64,000 nt of DNA, from the NCBI RefSeq assembly GCF_028623165.1, contig NZ_CP117768.1, positions 5,081,001-5,145,000 of the forward strand, given 5' to 3'. This DNA comes from Nostoc sp. UHCC 0926. Lineage in GTDB: Bacteria; Cyanobacteriota; Cyanobacteriia; Cyanobacteriales; Nostocaceae. A program made the translations under genes and the position numbers. The notes beneath the pieces were generated by a model. The model was not told where the DNA came from. It did not search any database and was given only the letters and a program-made list of their open reading frames with translations. Below, in pieces: positions 17,543 to 27,026 of this stretch (position 1 is its first letter; every line of letters starts with the position of its first letter).

Positions 17543-17818
17543 CTAATATGTAAAAATTGAATACTCTAGGGAATGTGGATTATCAATTCTTTTGGAAGCG
17601 TCTAATCTTTCTAGCTCAATAATATTTCTGTCTTCATTGTGATCTAAAATTACCCCTGGCTTTTCTTCGTCACTATCTTCTATGGGTACATCACTCAATA
17701 TAATCCTTAATTTCGATAGTGTTAAATGAATTTTGCTTTTATTTTTACCTACAATAGCTAGATTTGAGATTCGAGGAAAATATTTACAAAATACTCTAGA
17801 AAAAAGAGAATAAGTCAA
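17543..17818 (-). CDS. DUF2283-like small protein
   Basis: A 91-residue frame whose second half (LRIILSDVPIEDSDEEKPGV, then IIELERLDASKRI) fits the DUF2283 family, small proteins often sitting beside toxin-like partners. The first 40 residues do not fit: family members begin with a short 'KIxYDxExDxL' strand, while here that place reads KIHLTLSKLRIIL. This suggests a frameshift or an altered N-terminus near 17720. No partner gene is next to it. It may be a damaged gene. Confidence 0.45.
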   Translation of the reverse strand: MTYSLFSRVFCKYFPRISNLAIVGKNKSKIHLTLSKLRIILSDVPIEDSDEEKPGVILDHNEDRNIIELERLDASKRIDNPHSLEYSIFTY

Positions 17819-18249
17819 TTAAATATACTAACTCTTTTCTGAGACTATTTCACCTGCTGTAAATCTGCTAATAATAGATTGCAGTTTTGTCAGGTTTGAG
17901 CTTGAACTGCGATCGCAGCAGATGCTCACAAGTAAGTCTCTTACTGATCATAAACTGTGGGTTTATTATTAACTATCCAACCACAATATTATTAAATAAC
18001 TATTTAACGATTAAACATACGTAACAAAATATTTACAAAAATGAAAGTAAATACTTACTGATTTACCACTTTTTATGAAAATATGTTTCGTTTTTTATAT
18101 CGATTTGTGTCAGATAGACGATAAAATGCCCACTGGGTAAGTGTTTTCTGATAAAAAACACATATTGCCGAAGATAAATAGTTACCTGTGGCTGCTGATG
18201 CCGCTAGGAACTTCCAGTAGAGAACACGCATCAAAGGAGCCGAAGAAGC
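17819..18249. other. Upstream region of chlH
   Basis: A 431-bp AT-rich leader and promoter region for the large chelatase gene. It has one HIP1 palindrome near 17910. I see no clear promoter hexamers, riboswitch fold or gene that I can defend. Confidence 0.4.
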
Positions 18250-21200
18250 ATGTTCACCCACGTCAAGTCCACCATTAGACACATTGCGCCTGATAACTTA
18301 CGCGGACGTAATTTAATCAAGGTGGTCTATGTCGTGCTTGAGTCCCAGTACCAGAGTGCATTGTCGCAAGCGGTTCGCACGATTAACGCGAGCAATCCTA
18401 ACTTGGCGATTGAAATCAGCGGGTACTTGATTGAGGAACTCCGCGACCCAGAGAACTACCAGGAGTTCAAACGAGAAATTGAGAGTGCGAATATCTTCAT
18501 CGCTTCCCTCATTTTCATCGAAGACTTAGCACAGAAAGTAGTAGCAGCAGTAGAACCACACCGCGATCACCTGGACGTTTCCGTTGTCTTTCCCTCCATG
18601 CCAGAAGTAATGCGCCTAAATAAAATGGGCACTTTTTCCTTGGCACAGTTGGGTCAGTCAAAAAGTGCGATCGCCCAATTCATGCGGAAACGCAAAGAAA
18701 AATCAGGTGCGGGATTCCAAGATGGGATGCTGAAGCTTTTGCGAACCCTACCGCAAGTGCTGAAGTTTTTACCGATGGATAAGGCACAGGATGCCCGAAA
18801 TTTCATGCTCAGTTTTCAGTATTGGCTAGGTGGTTCTCCAGAAAACTTGGAAAACTTCTTGCTGATGCTAGCTGATAAATACGTATTGAAAGATTTAGAG
18901 AAACAAAATTTTGCACCTTCTACATATCAGCAGCCGGTGGTTTATCCCGATTTAGGGATTTGGCATCCTTTGGCTCCTAGTATGTTTGAAGATGTCAGAG
19001 AGTACCTCAATTGGTATACAGCTCGTAAGGATATTTCCAGCGATCTAAAAGATCCCTTAGCTCCTTGTGTCGGGTTAGTATTGCAACGGACTCACCTAGT
19101 TACAGGGGATGATGCCCATTATGTAGCAATGGTGCAGGAGTTGGAAGCACTAGGCGCACGGGTATTACCTGTGTTTGCTGGTGGTTTGGATTTCTCCAAG
19201 CCTGTGGATGCCTACTTTTATGAACCAAATACCAACATACAGTTGGTAGATGCAGTGATATCGCTGACTGGTTTTGCTTTAGTTGGTGGGCCAGCTAGAC
19301 AAGACCATCCCAAGGCAATTGAGTCACTCAAACGCTTAAACCGTCCTTACATGGTGGCGTTACCCTTAGTATTCCAAACCACAGAAGAGTGGATGGATAG
19401 CGATTTAGGCTTGCATCCGATTCAAGTAGCTTTGCAAATTGCGATTCCCGAATTGGATGGGGCAATTGAGCCGATAATTTTATCGGGTAGGGATGGGACT
19501 ACAGGGAAAGCGATCGCCCTGCGCGATCGGGTTGAAGCTGTGGCCGAACGTGCCTTAAAATGGGCAAATCTGCGCCGCAAACCCAAGCTTGATAAGAAAG
19601 TTGCCATCACCGTTTTCAGCTTCCCACCAGATAAAGGCAACGTCGGAACCGCCGCTTACTTGGATGTATTCGGTTCCATCTATGAGGTGATGAAAGCCCT
19701 CAAAAATAACGGCTACGACTTACCCCAATTGCCAGAATCAGCCGAAGCGTTGATGCAAGAAGTCATCCATGACGCTCAAGCGCAGTACAACAGCCCTGAA
19801 CTCAACATTGCTTACAAAATGTCGGTTCCTGAGTATGAGGCACTCACCCCCTACTCTCACCGCCTAGAAGAGAACTGGGGCCCACCTCCGGGACATCTTA
19901 ATAGTGATGGGCAAAACCTGTTGATTTATGGTAAGCAATTCGGTAACGTCTTCATCGGTGTCCAACCTACATTTGGTTACGAAGGCGATCCGATGCGGCT
20001 GTTGTTCTCCCGTTCAGCTAGTCCTCACCACGGTTTTGCTGCCTACTACACTTACCTAGAGCAAGTTTGGAAAGCTGACGCTGTACTGCACTTTGGTACA
20101 CACGGTTCCTTGGAATTCATGCCAGGTAAACAGATGGGGATGTCTGGCGACTGTTATCCAGATAACTTGATTGGCTCAATTCCCAATTTGTATTACTACG
20201 CAGCCAATAATCCGAGTGAAGCGACAATTGCCAAACGTCGGAGTTATGCCGAAACGATTTCCTACTTGACACCTCCAGCAGAAAATGCTGGTTTGTATAA
20301 AGGTTTAAAGGAACTCAGCGAATTAATTGCTTCCTATCAAACCTTGAAAGATAGTGGACGCGGTATTTCCATTGTTAACAGCATCATGGATAAATGCCGA
20401 ATCGTGAATCTGGATAAGGATATCAATCTGCCAGAAACCGATTCCAAAGACATGAGTGCCGATGAGCGGGATAATATTGTAGGCAACGTCTACCGCCGAT
20501 TGATGGAAATTGAGTCACGATTATTGCCTTGTGGGTTGCACGTGATTGGGAAACCGCCAAGTGCAGAAGAAGCGATCGCAACTCTGGTCAATATTGCTAG
20601 TCTAGATCGTCAGGAAGAAGGACTTCAAGGCTTACCGGGAATTATCGCTAACAGCATTGGGCGTAATATTGACGATATTTACCAAAGTAACGACAGAGGC
20701 ATTTTAGAAGATGTCCAGCTATTGCAAGATATCACCTTAGCAACCCGTGCAGCAGTTGGGGCACTTGTCCAAGAGCAAACCGACGCTGAAGGGCGAGTTT
20801 CTCTGGTTTCCCGGTTGAATTTCTTCAACATGGGTAAAAAAGAGCCTTGGGTAGAAGCATTACATAAAGCAGGTTATCCCAAAGTTGACACAGCCACACT
20901 CAAACCCCTATTTGAGTATTTGGAATTCTGCCTCCAGCAAGTTTGTGCCGACAACGAACTAGGAGCATTGCTCAGAGGCTTAGAAGGCGAGTACATCCTA
21001 CCCGGACCTGGTGGTGATCCCATCCGCAACCCGGATGTCTTGCCTACGGGTAAGAATATCCATGCTCTAGATCCCCAATCGATCCCAACAACAGCAGCAG
21101 TACAATCAGCCAAAATCGTTGTAGACAGGCTTTTGGCACGTAATAAGGCGGAAAACGAAGGTAAATGGCCAGAAACCATCGCCTGCGTTCTCTGGGGAAC

Positions 21201-22236
21201 CGATAACATCAAAACTTACGGCGAATCCCTAGCACAAATTATGTGGATGGTGGGCGTGCGTCCAGTTCCCGATGCCTTGGGACGCGTGAACAAATTGGAA
21301 TTGATATCTCTAGAAGAGTTGGGACGCCCCAGAATTGATGTGGTAATCAACTGTTCTGGTGTATTCCGTGATTTGTTCATCAACCAAATGAACCTGCTAG
21401 ATCAAGGCGTGAAGATGGCAGCTGAGGCAGATGAACCCTTAGAAATGAACTTTGTTCGCAAACACGCTTTGCAGCAAGCTGAGGATATGGGGATTAATCT
21501 GCGTCAAGCAGCAACTCGCGTCTTTTCCAACGCCTCTGGTTCCTACTCGTCAAATATCAACTTGGCGGTAGAAAACAGCACTTGGGATAGTGAAGCCGAG
21601 TTGCAAGAAATGTATCTCAACCGGAAATCCTTCTCCTTCAATTCCGATAACCCCGGAATGATGGACGAATCCCGGCAGATTTTTGAAAGTACTTTGAAAA
21701 CTGCTGATGCAACTTTCCAAAATCTGGATTCTTCCGAGATTAGCTTGACAGATGTTTCTCACTACTTTGATTCAGATCCCACTAAGCTAGTTGCAAGTTT
21801 GCGAGGTGATGGTAAAAAACCAGCATCTTATATTGCAGATACAACCACAGCTAACGCTCAAGTGCGGACATTATCAGAAACCGTGCGCTTAGATGCGCGT
21901 ACCAAATTGTTAAATCCCAAGTGGTACGAAGGGATGCTGTCTCACGGTTACGAAGGTGTGCGCGAACTCTCCAAGCGGTTGGTGAATACAACAGGTTGGA
22001 GTGCGACAGCTGGCGCTGTGGATAACTGGATTTATGAGGATACTAACGAAACCTTCATCAAAGATGAAGAAATGCAGAAACGGTTGCTGAACCTCAACCC
22101 TCATTCTTTCCGCAAGATTGTATCAACTTTGTTGGAAGTGAATGGACGCGGTTATTGGGAGACTAGCGAGGAGAATTTAGATCGTCTGCGCGAGTTGTAC
22201 CAAGAAGTTGAAGACCGAATTGAAGGGATAGACTAG
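18250..22236 (+). CDS. chlH: Magnesium chelatase subunit H
   Basis: At 1328 residues this is the full-length large porphyrin-binding subunit of magnesium chelatase. Together with ChlI and ChlD it inserts Mg2+ into protoporphyrin IX using ATP, the first step committed to chlorophyll. The N-terminal domain (about 1-180, VVYVVLESQYQSALSQAV) is followed by the CobN/Mg-chelatase body with GLVLQRTHLVTGDDAHYVAM, the conserved FGTHGSLEFMPGKQMGMSGD around residue 615-640 and GGDPIRNPDVLPTGKNIHAL around 920. The C-terminal MWMVGVRPVPDALGRVNKLE and the GRGYWETSEENLDRLRELYQ end are also present. ATG 18250 gives the family's usual MFTHVKSTIRH start. It is monocistronic with its own terminator. The usual cyanobacterial form is slightly above 1300 residues, so it looks intact. 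Confidence 0.97.
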   Translation: MFTHVKSTIRHIAPDNLRGRNLIKVVYVVLESQYQSALSQAVRTINASNPNLAIEISGYLIEELRDPENYQEFKREIESANIFIASLIFIEDLAQKVVAAVEPHRDHLDVSVVFPSMPEVMRLNKMGTFSLAQLGQSKSAIAQFMRKRKEKSGAGFQDGMLKLLRTLPQVLKFLPMDKAQDARNFMLSFQYWLGGSPENLENFLLMLADKYVLKDLEKQNFAPSTYQQPVVYPDLGIWHPLAPSMFEDVREYLNWYTARKDISSDLKDPLAPCVGLVLQRTHLVTGDDAHYVAMVQELEALGARVLPVFAGGLDFSKPVDAYFYEPNTNIQLVDAVISLTGFALVGGPARQDHPKAIESLKRLNRPYMVALPLVFQTTEEWMDSDLGLHPIQVALQIAIPELDGAIEPIILSGRDGTTGKAIALRDRVEAVAERALKWANLRRKPKLDKKVAITVFSFPPDKGNVGTAAYLDVFGSIYEVMKALKNNGYDLPQLPESAEALMQEVIHDAQAQYNSPELNIAYKMSVPEYEALTPYSHRLEENWGPPPGHLNSDGQNLLIYGKQFGNVFIGVQPTFGYEGDPMRLLFSRSASPHHGFAAYYTYLEQVWKADAVLHFGTHGSLEFMPGKQMGMSGDCYPDNLIGSIPNLYYYAANNPSEATIAKRRSYAETISYLTPPAENAGLYKGLKELSELIASYQTLKDSGRGISIVNSIMDKCRIVNLDKDINLPETDSKDMSADERDNIVGNVYRRLMEIESRLLPCGLHVIGKPPSAEEAIATLVNIASLDRQEEGLQGLPGIIANSIGRNIDDIYQSNDRGILEDVQLLQDITLATRAAVGALVQEQTDAEGRVSLVSRLNFFNMGKKEPWVEALHKAGYPKVDTATLKPLFEYLEFCLQQVCADNELGALLRGLEGEYILPGPGGDPIRNPDVLPTGKNIHALDPQSIPTTAAVQSAKIVVDRLLARNKAENEGKWPETIACVLWGTDNIKTYGESLAQIMWMVGVRPVPDALGRVNKLELISLEELGRPRIDVVINCSGVFRDLFINQMNLLDQGVKMAAEADEPLEMNFVRKHALQQAEDMGINLRQAATRVFSNASGSYSSNINLAVENSTWDSEAELQEMYLNRKSFSFNSDNPGMMDESRQIFESTLKTADATFQNLDSSEISLTDVSHYFDSDPTKLVASLRGDGKKPASYIADTTTANAQVRTLSETVRLDARTKLLNPKWYEGMLSHGYEGVRELSKRLVNTTGWSATAGAVDNWIYEDTNETFIKDEEMQKRLLNLNPHSFRKIVSTLLEVNGRGYWETSEENLDRLRELYQEVEDRIEGID

Positions 22237-22261
22237 GTTTATATATTAAGCAATGAGCTAG

Positions 22262-22287
22262 AAGGCACGGTATCACCGTGCCTTTTT
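22262..22287 (+). terminator. Rho-independent terminator of chlH
   Basis: The stem AAGGCACGG / CCGTGCCTT with a TATCA loop is followed by a T run. It lies 26 bp after the chlH stop. Confidence 0.9.
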
Positions 22288-22505
22288 CATTTATCTGAAT
22301 TTTTAGTGGATATAGAAAAATAATACAGGTTAGGGGAAGCTATTGGCGAACTGTTTACCTAGTTTTTAGGGTGTCGTTGATTATAAAAAAAGATATAGCG
22401 CCGAATCTAATAAATATAAATTTTAAGGTGATCCGTAAGATAGTGTATCTTAATATTCTGTAGACTTGAGTCGTGAGCAGATTTTTTTTTATAATAAAAA
22501 TTAAT

Positions 22506-24611
22506 ATGGACATACTTTTTAAACAATTAGTAGATTCCACAAAGCCAAGCCTTGACTTAAGTTTGGTAGAAGACTTGACAAGTTTGTATGAACATTACGG
22601 AATTAAGTATGAAAATAGCCTGACGCTTTATCAGGTTCAGAAGCATCTATATGAGAATATTCAAGATAATCTTATAGGTAATCAGTTGTGCAGGGCGCAG
22701 CTTTTTATTCTTAAGGATCAACTACTTATAACTCACTTTATCAAATCAGAAAAATTGCAACCCTACCTCGGAATTATAGAAATTGTTATTGGTGGTATCA
22801 GGAGCAGGGATGATACATTAAATCAGTCAATTCCTCAGTTAGTGAGTCTTGAGTATGAGGATAAATGGCGTATTGCACTACAATCAGCCTGGGATTTAAC
22901 AGTTATTAGCCCACAAAAGCTTGAGTATAATTTACAGGACTTAGAGAGAAGGTATAGAAGACAATTTGTAGTAAGCAACTCTGCAAAAATTTTGCAGAGT
23001 GAAGGTTGTGAGGTTCATATTGAAAATGGAAGAGTTCTAATAGATGAATCTCAAGCAAGGAATGTAGCTAACCGTATAGAAGCTGATATTAAATTGTTAG
23101 GCGGAATAGAGGCTTTGAAAAAATTACTTGAACTAATAAAGCCTTGTCATAACGAGAATCAAGGGAGATATCATCTAGGTAGAACCTTTAATAGTCTAAC
23201 AGAAGCTGATTTTCCATCAATTCCTGTTGCATATCTGCTAAATCTGAGTGTTAAGTATCCACGAAAACAGATACTGGTAGCAGTTAAAAGTCCCAATAAA
23301 ATTTGGAAAAGAATACTAAATATTTCTATTGCGTTAACATCTATTCTAGATGTAGAAGTACATAATCAATTTGCTTTATTGTTCCATAGTACCGACACAA
23401 TACTTCGTTTCTTACAAGAACTAGCAATATATGATAATTTATTTTGTCTCATTCAACTGCGTCCTTCGGATGTTCCTAAAATGATCCAAGGACTGTTTTC
23501 TGGATTTTCTGAAACTATCCAACAGAATTTAGGATGGACTCCTGAGCAAGCAGCAATAATAGCAGAGAAAATCCTTAAACTAGCCGAAGGTAAACTATAT
23601 CCAGTAACTTTTTACGCTAGACAAATATATAATCTAAAATTAAACATAGGGAAAAATGAAATTGATAAAATACTGACTGTTTATTCTCATGGAGTAAGTT
23701 CTGTTAATTCAAATTTCCATATACCACAGGATCTAAGCCAGATATCTGCTGAAAATAATTTTCAGCATAAACCTTTAATTCGACTGAGTAAAGATAAGTA
23801 TTTATTAACTAGCTCTTCAATTTGTTCACCTGCTTTCTATGAAGCTATTGTATCCGAACTTCGAGCAAAAGTGGACTCACAAATTAACGATAAGCTAGGT
23901 GATAAAATAGAATATTTTATTAAAGGCGAGTTCTCAAGACGAGGAATTAAGTTTAATTGTGGCAAATACAGTGAAACTAAAAAAGGTAAAGTTGATGAAA
24001 TCGATATCGTAGTAGAAACATCTGACACCTTAATTTTCTTTGAGGTAAAGGGAAAACCACTTACAAGAAGATCCAGATGTGGTAGTGATTTGAATCTATT
24101 ATTGGATCTGTCTAACTCTTTACTTACATCACAGATTCAAATAAATAAACATGAGATTTCTATAAGAAAAAATGGCTCTATCTCTCTGGAAAACGATTCT
24201 ATTTGTAATCTAAATAATAGAGATATCGCACGAGTTTCAGTTACACTTCTCGATTTTGGAAGCTTCCAAGATAGAACTATTTTATTCCAGTTTCTAGGAA
24301 ATATGTTGTTAGGAAAAGTTGAGGCAAGTGATGATGTAAACAAAGTTAAAAAATTGAATGATAAGCTCGATGAGTTTAAACTTCAGTTTAATGAACTTAT
24401 TCAAATAGATCCAATAAGAGTAAAGAATCCTTTCTATAACTGTTGGTTCTTAAGCGTACCACAATTACTTATACTCCTCGATAATGTAAATTCTAGTGAT
24501 GATTTAAAGCATGAGCTTTGGAGAACTCGTAGCATCACTACAAGTTCCTTAGATTTTTACAGAGAATATGAGTATGCAAGGCAACTTGCAGCAGCTAGAG
24601 ATTCTATGTAA
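22506..24611 (+). CDS. Large hypothetical protein with a PD-(D/E)XK nuclease-like domain
   Basis: About 701 residues from the ATG at 22506 (a GTG at 22473 is also open). I do not recognise the whole family. Residues about 460-560 look like a restriction-fold nuclease: DKIEYFIKGEFSRRGI (E), KGKVDEIDIVVETSDTLIFF (D) and FEVKGKPLTRR (E-x-K), the order and spacing of NERD/Mrr-type domains. The first 450 residues are helical and polar with no P-loop, and the last 130 are again helical. The gene is AT-rich compared with chlH and stands alone, next to a toxin-antitoxin pair and an Uma2 nuclease, which suggests horizontal gain. A defence or DNA-processing role is an inference only. Confidence 0.7.
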   Translation: MDILFKQLVDSTKPSLDLSLVEDLTSLYEHYGIKYENSLTLYQVQKHLYENIQDNLIGNQLCRAQLFILKDQLLITHFIKSEKLQPYLGIIEIVIGGIRSRDDTLNQSIPQLVSLEYEDKWRIALQSAWDLTVISPQKLEYNLQDLERRYRRQFVVSNSAKILQSEGCEVHIENGRVLIDESQARNVANRIEADIKLLGGIEALKKLLELIKPCHNENQGRYHLGRTFNSLTEADFPSIPVAYLLNLSVKYPRKQILVAVKSPNKIWKRILNISIALTSILDVEVHNQFALLFHSTDTILRFLQELAIYDNLFCLIQLRPSDVPKMIQGLFSGFSETIQQNLGWTPEQAAIIAEKILKLAEGKLYPVTFYARQIYNLKLNIGKNEIDKILTVYSHGVSSVNSNFHIPQDLSQISAENNFQHKPLIRLSKDKYLLTSSSICSPAFYEAIVSELRAKVDSQINDKLGDKIEYFIKGEFSRRGIKFNCGKYSETKKGKVDEIDIVVETSDTLIFFEVKGKPLTRRSRCGSDLNLLLDLSNSLLTSQIQINKHEISIRKNGSISLENDSICNLNNRDIARVSVTLLDFGSFQDRTILFQFLGNMLLGKVEASDDVNKVKKLNDKLDEFKLQFNELIQIDPIRVKNPFYNCWFLSVPQLLILLDNVNSSDDLKHELWRTRSITTSSLDFYREYEYARQLAAARDSM

Positions 24612-24819
24612 AGAAGATCGCTAAGGCACTCACTCTTCCACAACAAGCGATGTCTAACGACAAGCCGAAGAAGCGTCTACGCTTTGTTTTTGAGGTTTTC
24701 TGTAAGGCGATCGCTTTAGAGAATGTGCGAAGTGCGATCGCTCACTCTTCCACAACAGGCGATGCCTGCGGCGGGCTGCGCCAACGCTCTTTTAGGCATA
24801 CAAGCATAAAATTCAAAAC
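24612..24819. repeat. Dispersed HIP1-linked repeats
   Basis: Contains GCGATGTCTAACGACAAGCC followed by a TCTACGC block (24647-24690), then TTTGTTTTTGAGGTTTTCTG and HIP1 sites. Close copies lie at 25418-25480 and 26960-27007, and a variant forms the first codons of glcE at 52450-52484. No gene is visible. Confidence 0.7.
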
Positions 24820-25038
24820 ATGACTATTCATAAAACGGATATGCTAAAAACGCTTTGGGGTACTGTTCGGCAAGGAAAAATAGAACTGCTGGAGTCAGAG
24901 GAATTACCGGAAGGAACAAGAGTGCTAGTGACGCTGCTTCCTGATGATGAAACTGAATTTTGGCTTCAAGCCAGTCAAACCTCACTCGATGCAGTTTGGG
25001 ATAACGCTGAGGATAATGTCTATGCCCAACTATTCTAA
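24820..25038 (+). CDS. Antitoxin of a MazF-type pair
   Basis: A 72-residue protein starting MTIHKTDMLKTLWGTVRQGK. The N-terminal part (GTVRQGKIELLESEELPEGT) has the short beta-strand look of AbrB-like or DUF104-type antitoxins, with the pattern 'V.nG.I.l.e...lpeGt.v.V'. The acidic C-terminus (about 45-72, DAVWDNAEDNVYAQLF) is the sort of tail that wraps the toxin. Its 3' end overlaps the toxin gene by 17 bp, so the two are translationally coupled. Such antitoxins bind their own promoter. A decayed copy of the last 18 codons sits at 25485-25537. Confidence 0.75.
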   Translation: MTIHKTDMLKTLWGTVRQGKIELLESEELPEGTRVLVTLLPDDETEFWLQASQTSLDAVWDNAEDNVYAQLF

Positions 25039-25351
25039 AAATGACATCATTTTGGTTCAGTATCCCTTTTCAGATTTGTCTAGTTCAAAAGTTAGACCTG
25101 CTGTTGTGGTAAGTGTGCCACACGTTTCTCAAGACATCCCAATTACGCCCTTGACGAGCAAAACTGGAGCATTGCTAGAAGGTGAGTTTGTCTTGTCAGA
25201 ATGGGCAGCAGCAGGGCTAAACGTGGCTACAGCAGTCAAGAGAGGTTTATACACAGTGCATAAAAACTTAGTTGTAAAAGTGATTGGCAAGTTAGCTGAT
25301 GCTGATGCTGAACTGTTAGAGCAATCTTTGCGGTGTTGGTTGGGGTTGTGA
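25022..25351 (+). CDS. MazF/PemK-type endoribonuclease toxin
   Basis: A 109-residue toxin starting at the ATG inside the antitoxin gene (MPNYSKNDIILVQYPFSD). The MazF core is clear: GDI/V-type first strand NDIILVQYPFSDLS, then KVRPAVVVSVPH (the R-P-A-V-V motif), ITPLTSKTG and AVKRGLYTVHKNLVVKVIG (replacing the usual 'k.s.i..d...'). MazF toxins cut mRNA at short motifs and are held inactive by the partner antitoxin. The start at 25022 is chosen because the conserved domain begins here and because it gives the usual overlapping gene arrangement. The gene appears intact. Confidence 0.85.
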   Translation: MPNYSKNDIILVQYPFSDLSSSKVRPAVVVSVPHVSQDIPITPLTSKTGALLEGEFVLSEWAAAGLNVATAVKRGLYTVHKNLVVKVIGKLADADAELLEQSLRCWLGL

Positions 25352-25484
25352 TAGTATTGCAACTTCGCAAAATTGAGAATTGAATGCCTAAACAAAGCGA
25401 TCGCTCTTGCACAACAGGCGATGTCTAACGACAAGCCACTACGTGTCTACGCTTTGTTTTTGAGGGTTTCTGCAAGGCGATCGC

Positions 25485-25537
25485 TGGATACAGTTTGGGA
25501 TAATGCTAAGGATGATGTCTATGCGGAACTACTCTAA
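25485..25537 (+). pseudogene. Duplicated 3' tail of the MazF-pair antitoxin gene
   Basis: The sequence matches the last 18 codons of the antitoxin gene (24985-25038), giving LDTVWDNAKDDVYAELL and a TAA. Only the tail is present, fused to a HIP1-linked repeat at its 5' side. It points to a second antitoxin (or pair) that was lost by recombination between repeats. Confidence 0.75.
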
Positions 25538-25563
25538 ATGAATATTCAAGTTTAAATTTTTCT

Positions 25564-26139
25564 ATGGATGCCTTAATTATCAACTTTGCTCCTGTTCTTC
25601 AAATAACAGATGAGCAATTCTTCCAGTTATGTCAGATAAATGAATTAATCAGATTTGAGCGTAATGCTGATGGCACATTGCTACTAATGCCTCTAGTCGG
25701 AGGTTTAACTAGCAACCGCAATGCTAATTTAACTGCTCAACTTGGAGTGTGGAATCGTGATGAGTTACTAGGCATAGCTTTTGGTTCTTCGGTTGGGTTT
25801 ATTTTACCAAATGGGGCAGTGCGATCACCTGACGCATCTTGGTTAAAACGTGACAGATGGGATTCTCTCACACAGGAGCAAAAAGAGAGATTTCCGCCTG
25901 TATGTCCTGATTTTGTTGTGGAATTGCGTTCTGATACTGATTGTTTAATAAGGCTACAAAATAAAATGCAAGAGTACCGAGACAACGGTACTAGATTAGG
26001 TTGGTTAATTGATTTGGAGATTCGGCAAGTAGAAATTTATCGCTCTGGTAGAAATGTTGAAGTGCTGCAATCTCCTACTAGTTTATCAGCAGAAGATGTG
26101 CTACCAGAATTTGTGCTTAATCTTAAAGATATCTGGTGA
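25564..26139 (+). CDS. Uma2 family endonuclease
   Basis: A 191-residue protein of the Uma2/DUF820 family, restriction-fold proteins greatly expanded in cyanobacteria. Typical blocks are seen in order: FFQLCQINELIRFERNADGTL near the start, the VGFILPNGAVRSPDASWL motif (about 78-96, with the metal-binding D), CPDFVVELRSDTD (about 118-130, the E-L-R that stands for E-x-K) and MQEYRDNGTRLGWLIDLEIRQVEIY. No biological role is established for the family; mobile-element links are common. A pair of TA genes on either side places it in an accessory island. Confidence 0.88.
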   Translation: MDALIINFAPVLQITDEQFFQLCQINELIRFERNADGTLLLMPLVGGLTSNRNANLTAQLGVWNRDELLGIAFGSSVGFILPNGAVRSPDASWLKRDRWDSLTQEQKERFPPVCPDFVVELRSDTDCLIRLQNKMQEYRDNGTRLGWLIDLEIRQVEIYRSGRNVEVLQSPTSLSAEDVLPEFVLNLKDIW

Positions 26140-26415
26140 ATTGATTAAAATACAAAGTGCGATGTCTACGACGGGCTATTCGGGGTCGCAACATACGAAA
26201 AGACTCAAACTATCAGTTTATCCAACACTAACATTAGGCGTAACCCGTTGTAGACATCACTCTAATCTTTTACAACACGCGATCTCGCTCACAGATTTGT
26301 TGTGAAGCTTTGAGACTGTCAGATTGTCAATGGCAGCGTTCAATTTGATGGATAAAATCTTCTCCGTTATATTTGAGATATATCAGTCGCTTACTTTTCC
26401 TCCAAATTAATCAGC
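26140..26415. other. Repeat-containing gap
   Basis: Carries one dispersed GCGATGTCTACGACGGGCTA repeat and its inverse near 26240-26262, then an AT-rich upstream region for the next antitoxin. No gene is seen. Confidence 0.4.
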
Positions 26416-26640
26416 ATGGACATCACAGCTACTTTGAACCAAATTGCAACTCTGAGTGTTGAAGATAGAATCCGTATTGTGCAGGCAATTTGGGATAGCA
26501 TCGCAGCAGAGCAAGTTTACCCTGATTTAACCGATGCACAGAAGCAAGAGCTTGATTGTCGAATTGCTGATTACGATTCAAATCCAGACAATGTGCTGAC
26601 TTGGAAGGAAATCAAAGCATCAATTAAGGGACAGCAATGA
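26416..26640 (+). CDS. Addiction module antitoxin (ParE/RelE-pair type)
   Basis: A 74-residue antitoxin of the 'addiction module component' family (TIGR02574 type). It has the N-terminal helix ITATLNQIATLSVEDRIRIV, then QAIWDSIAAEQ and the C-terminal LTDAQKQELDCRIADYDSNP with the WKEIKASIK end. It overlaps the toxin start in an ATGA arrangement, so it was translated together with the toxin. The toxin reading frame next door contains a stop codon, leaving this as an orphan antitoxin. It may still work against other ParE toxins or as a repressor. Confidence 0.85.
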   Translation: MDITATLNQIATLSVEDRIRIVQAIWDSIAAEQVYPDLTDAQKQELDCRIADYDSNPDNVLTWKEIKASIKGQQ

Positions 26641-26933
26641 ATTATGTCCTGGTGTTTCGCCCAGAGGTTCGAGAAGAACTGAATGAGGCGCACAGTTGGT
26701 ATGAGAGCCAGAAACCGGGTCTGGGCGACGAATTTTTGGACTGTGTAGACGAGACGGTGAATCTAATTTGCTAAATGCCAGAATCCTATGCAGTTGCCTA
26801 TCGTGATATTCGACGAGCAATAATACGAAGATTTCCCTATGCTGTGTACTATCCAATTGTTTCGAGTCGAGTGATTGTCACAGCAATTTTTCATGGTCGC
26901 AGAGATCCAAAATCGTGGCAGACGCGAACCTAA
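26637..26933 (+). pseudogene. ParE/RelE-type toxin interrupted by an in-frame TAA
   Basis: The frame starting at the ATGA overlap gives NYVLVFRPEVREELNEAHSW and YESQKPGLGDEFLDCVDETV, then LIC and TAA (26772-26774). In the same frame it continues MPESYAVAYRDIRRAIIRRF and PYAVYYPIVSSRVIVTAIF, ending HGRRDPKSWQTR and TAA (26931-26933). This is a normal ParE-family length of about 98 codons with one nonsense codon exactly where family members read R-Q or similar before MPESY. No frame change has happened, so the lesion is probably recent. The truncated product lacks the catalytic C-terminal half. Confidence 0.85.
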
Positions 26934-27026
26934 CACTGCAATGCAGTGGACAGACGAAAGCCACTATGCGTCTACGCCTTGTTTTTGAGGTTTTCTGAAA
27001 AGCGATCGCTCACTCTTCCACAACAG

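Noticed and set aside
18073..18282. 69-codon frame overlapping the start of chlH
   Set aside because: Antisense to the chlH leader, with no family match or ribosome site.
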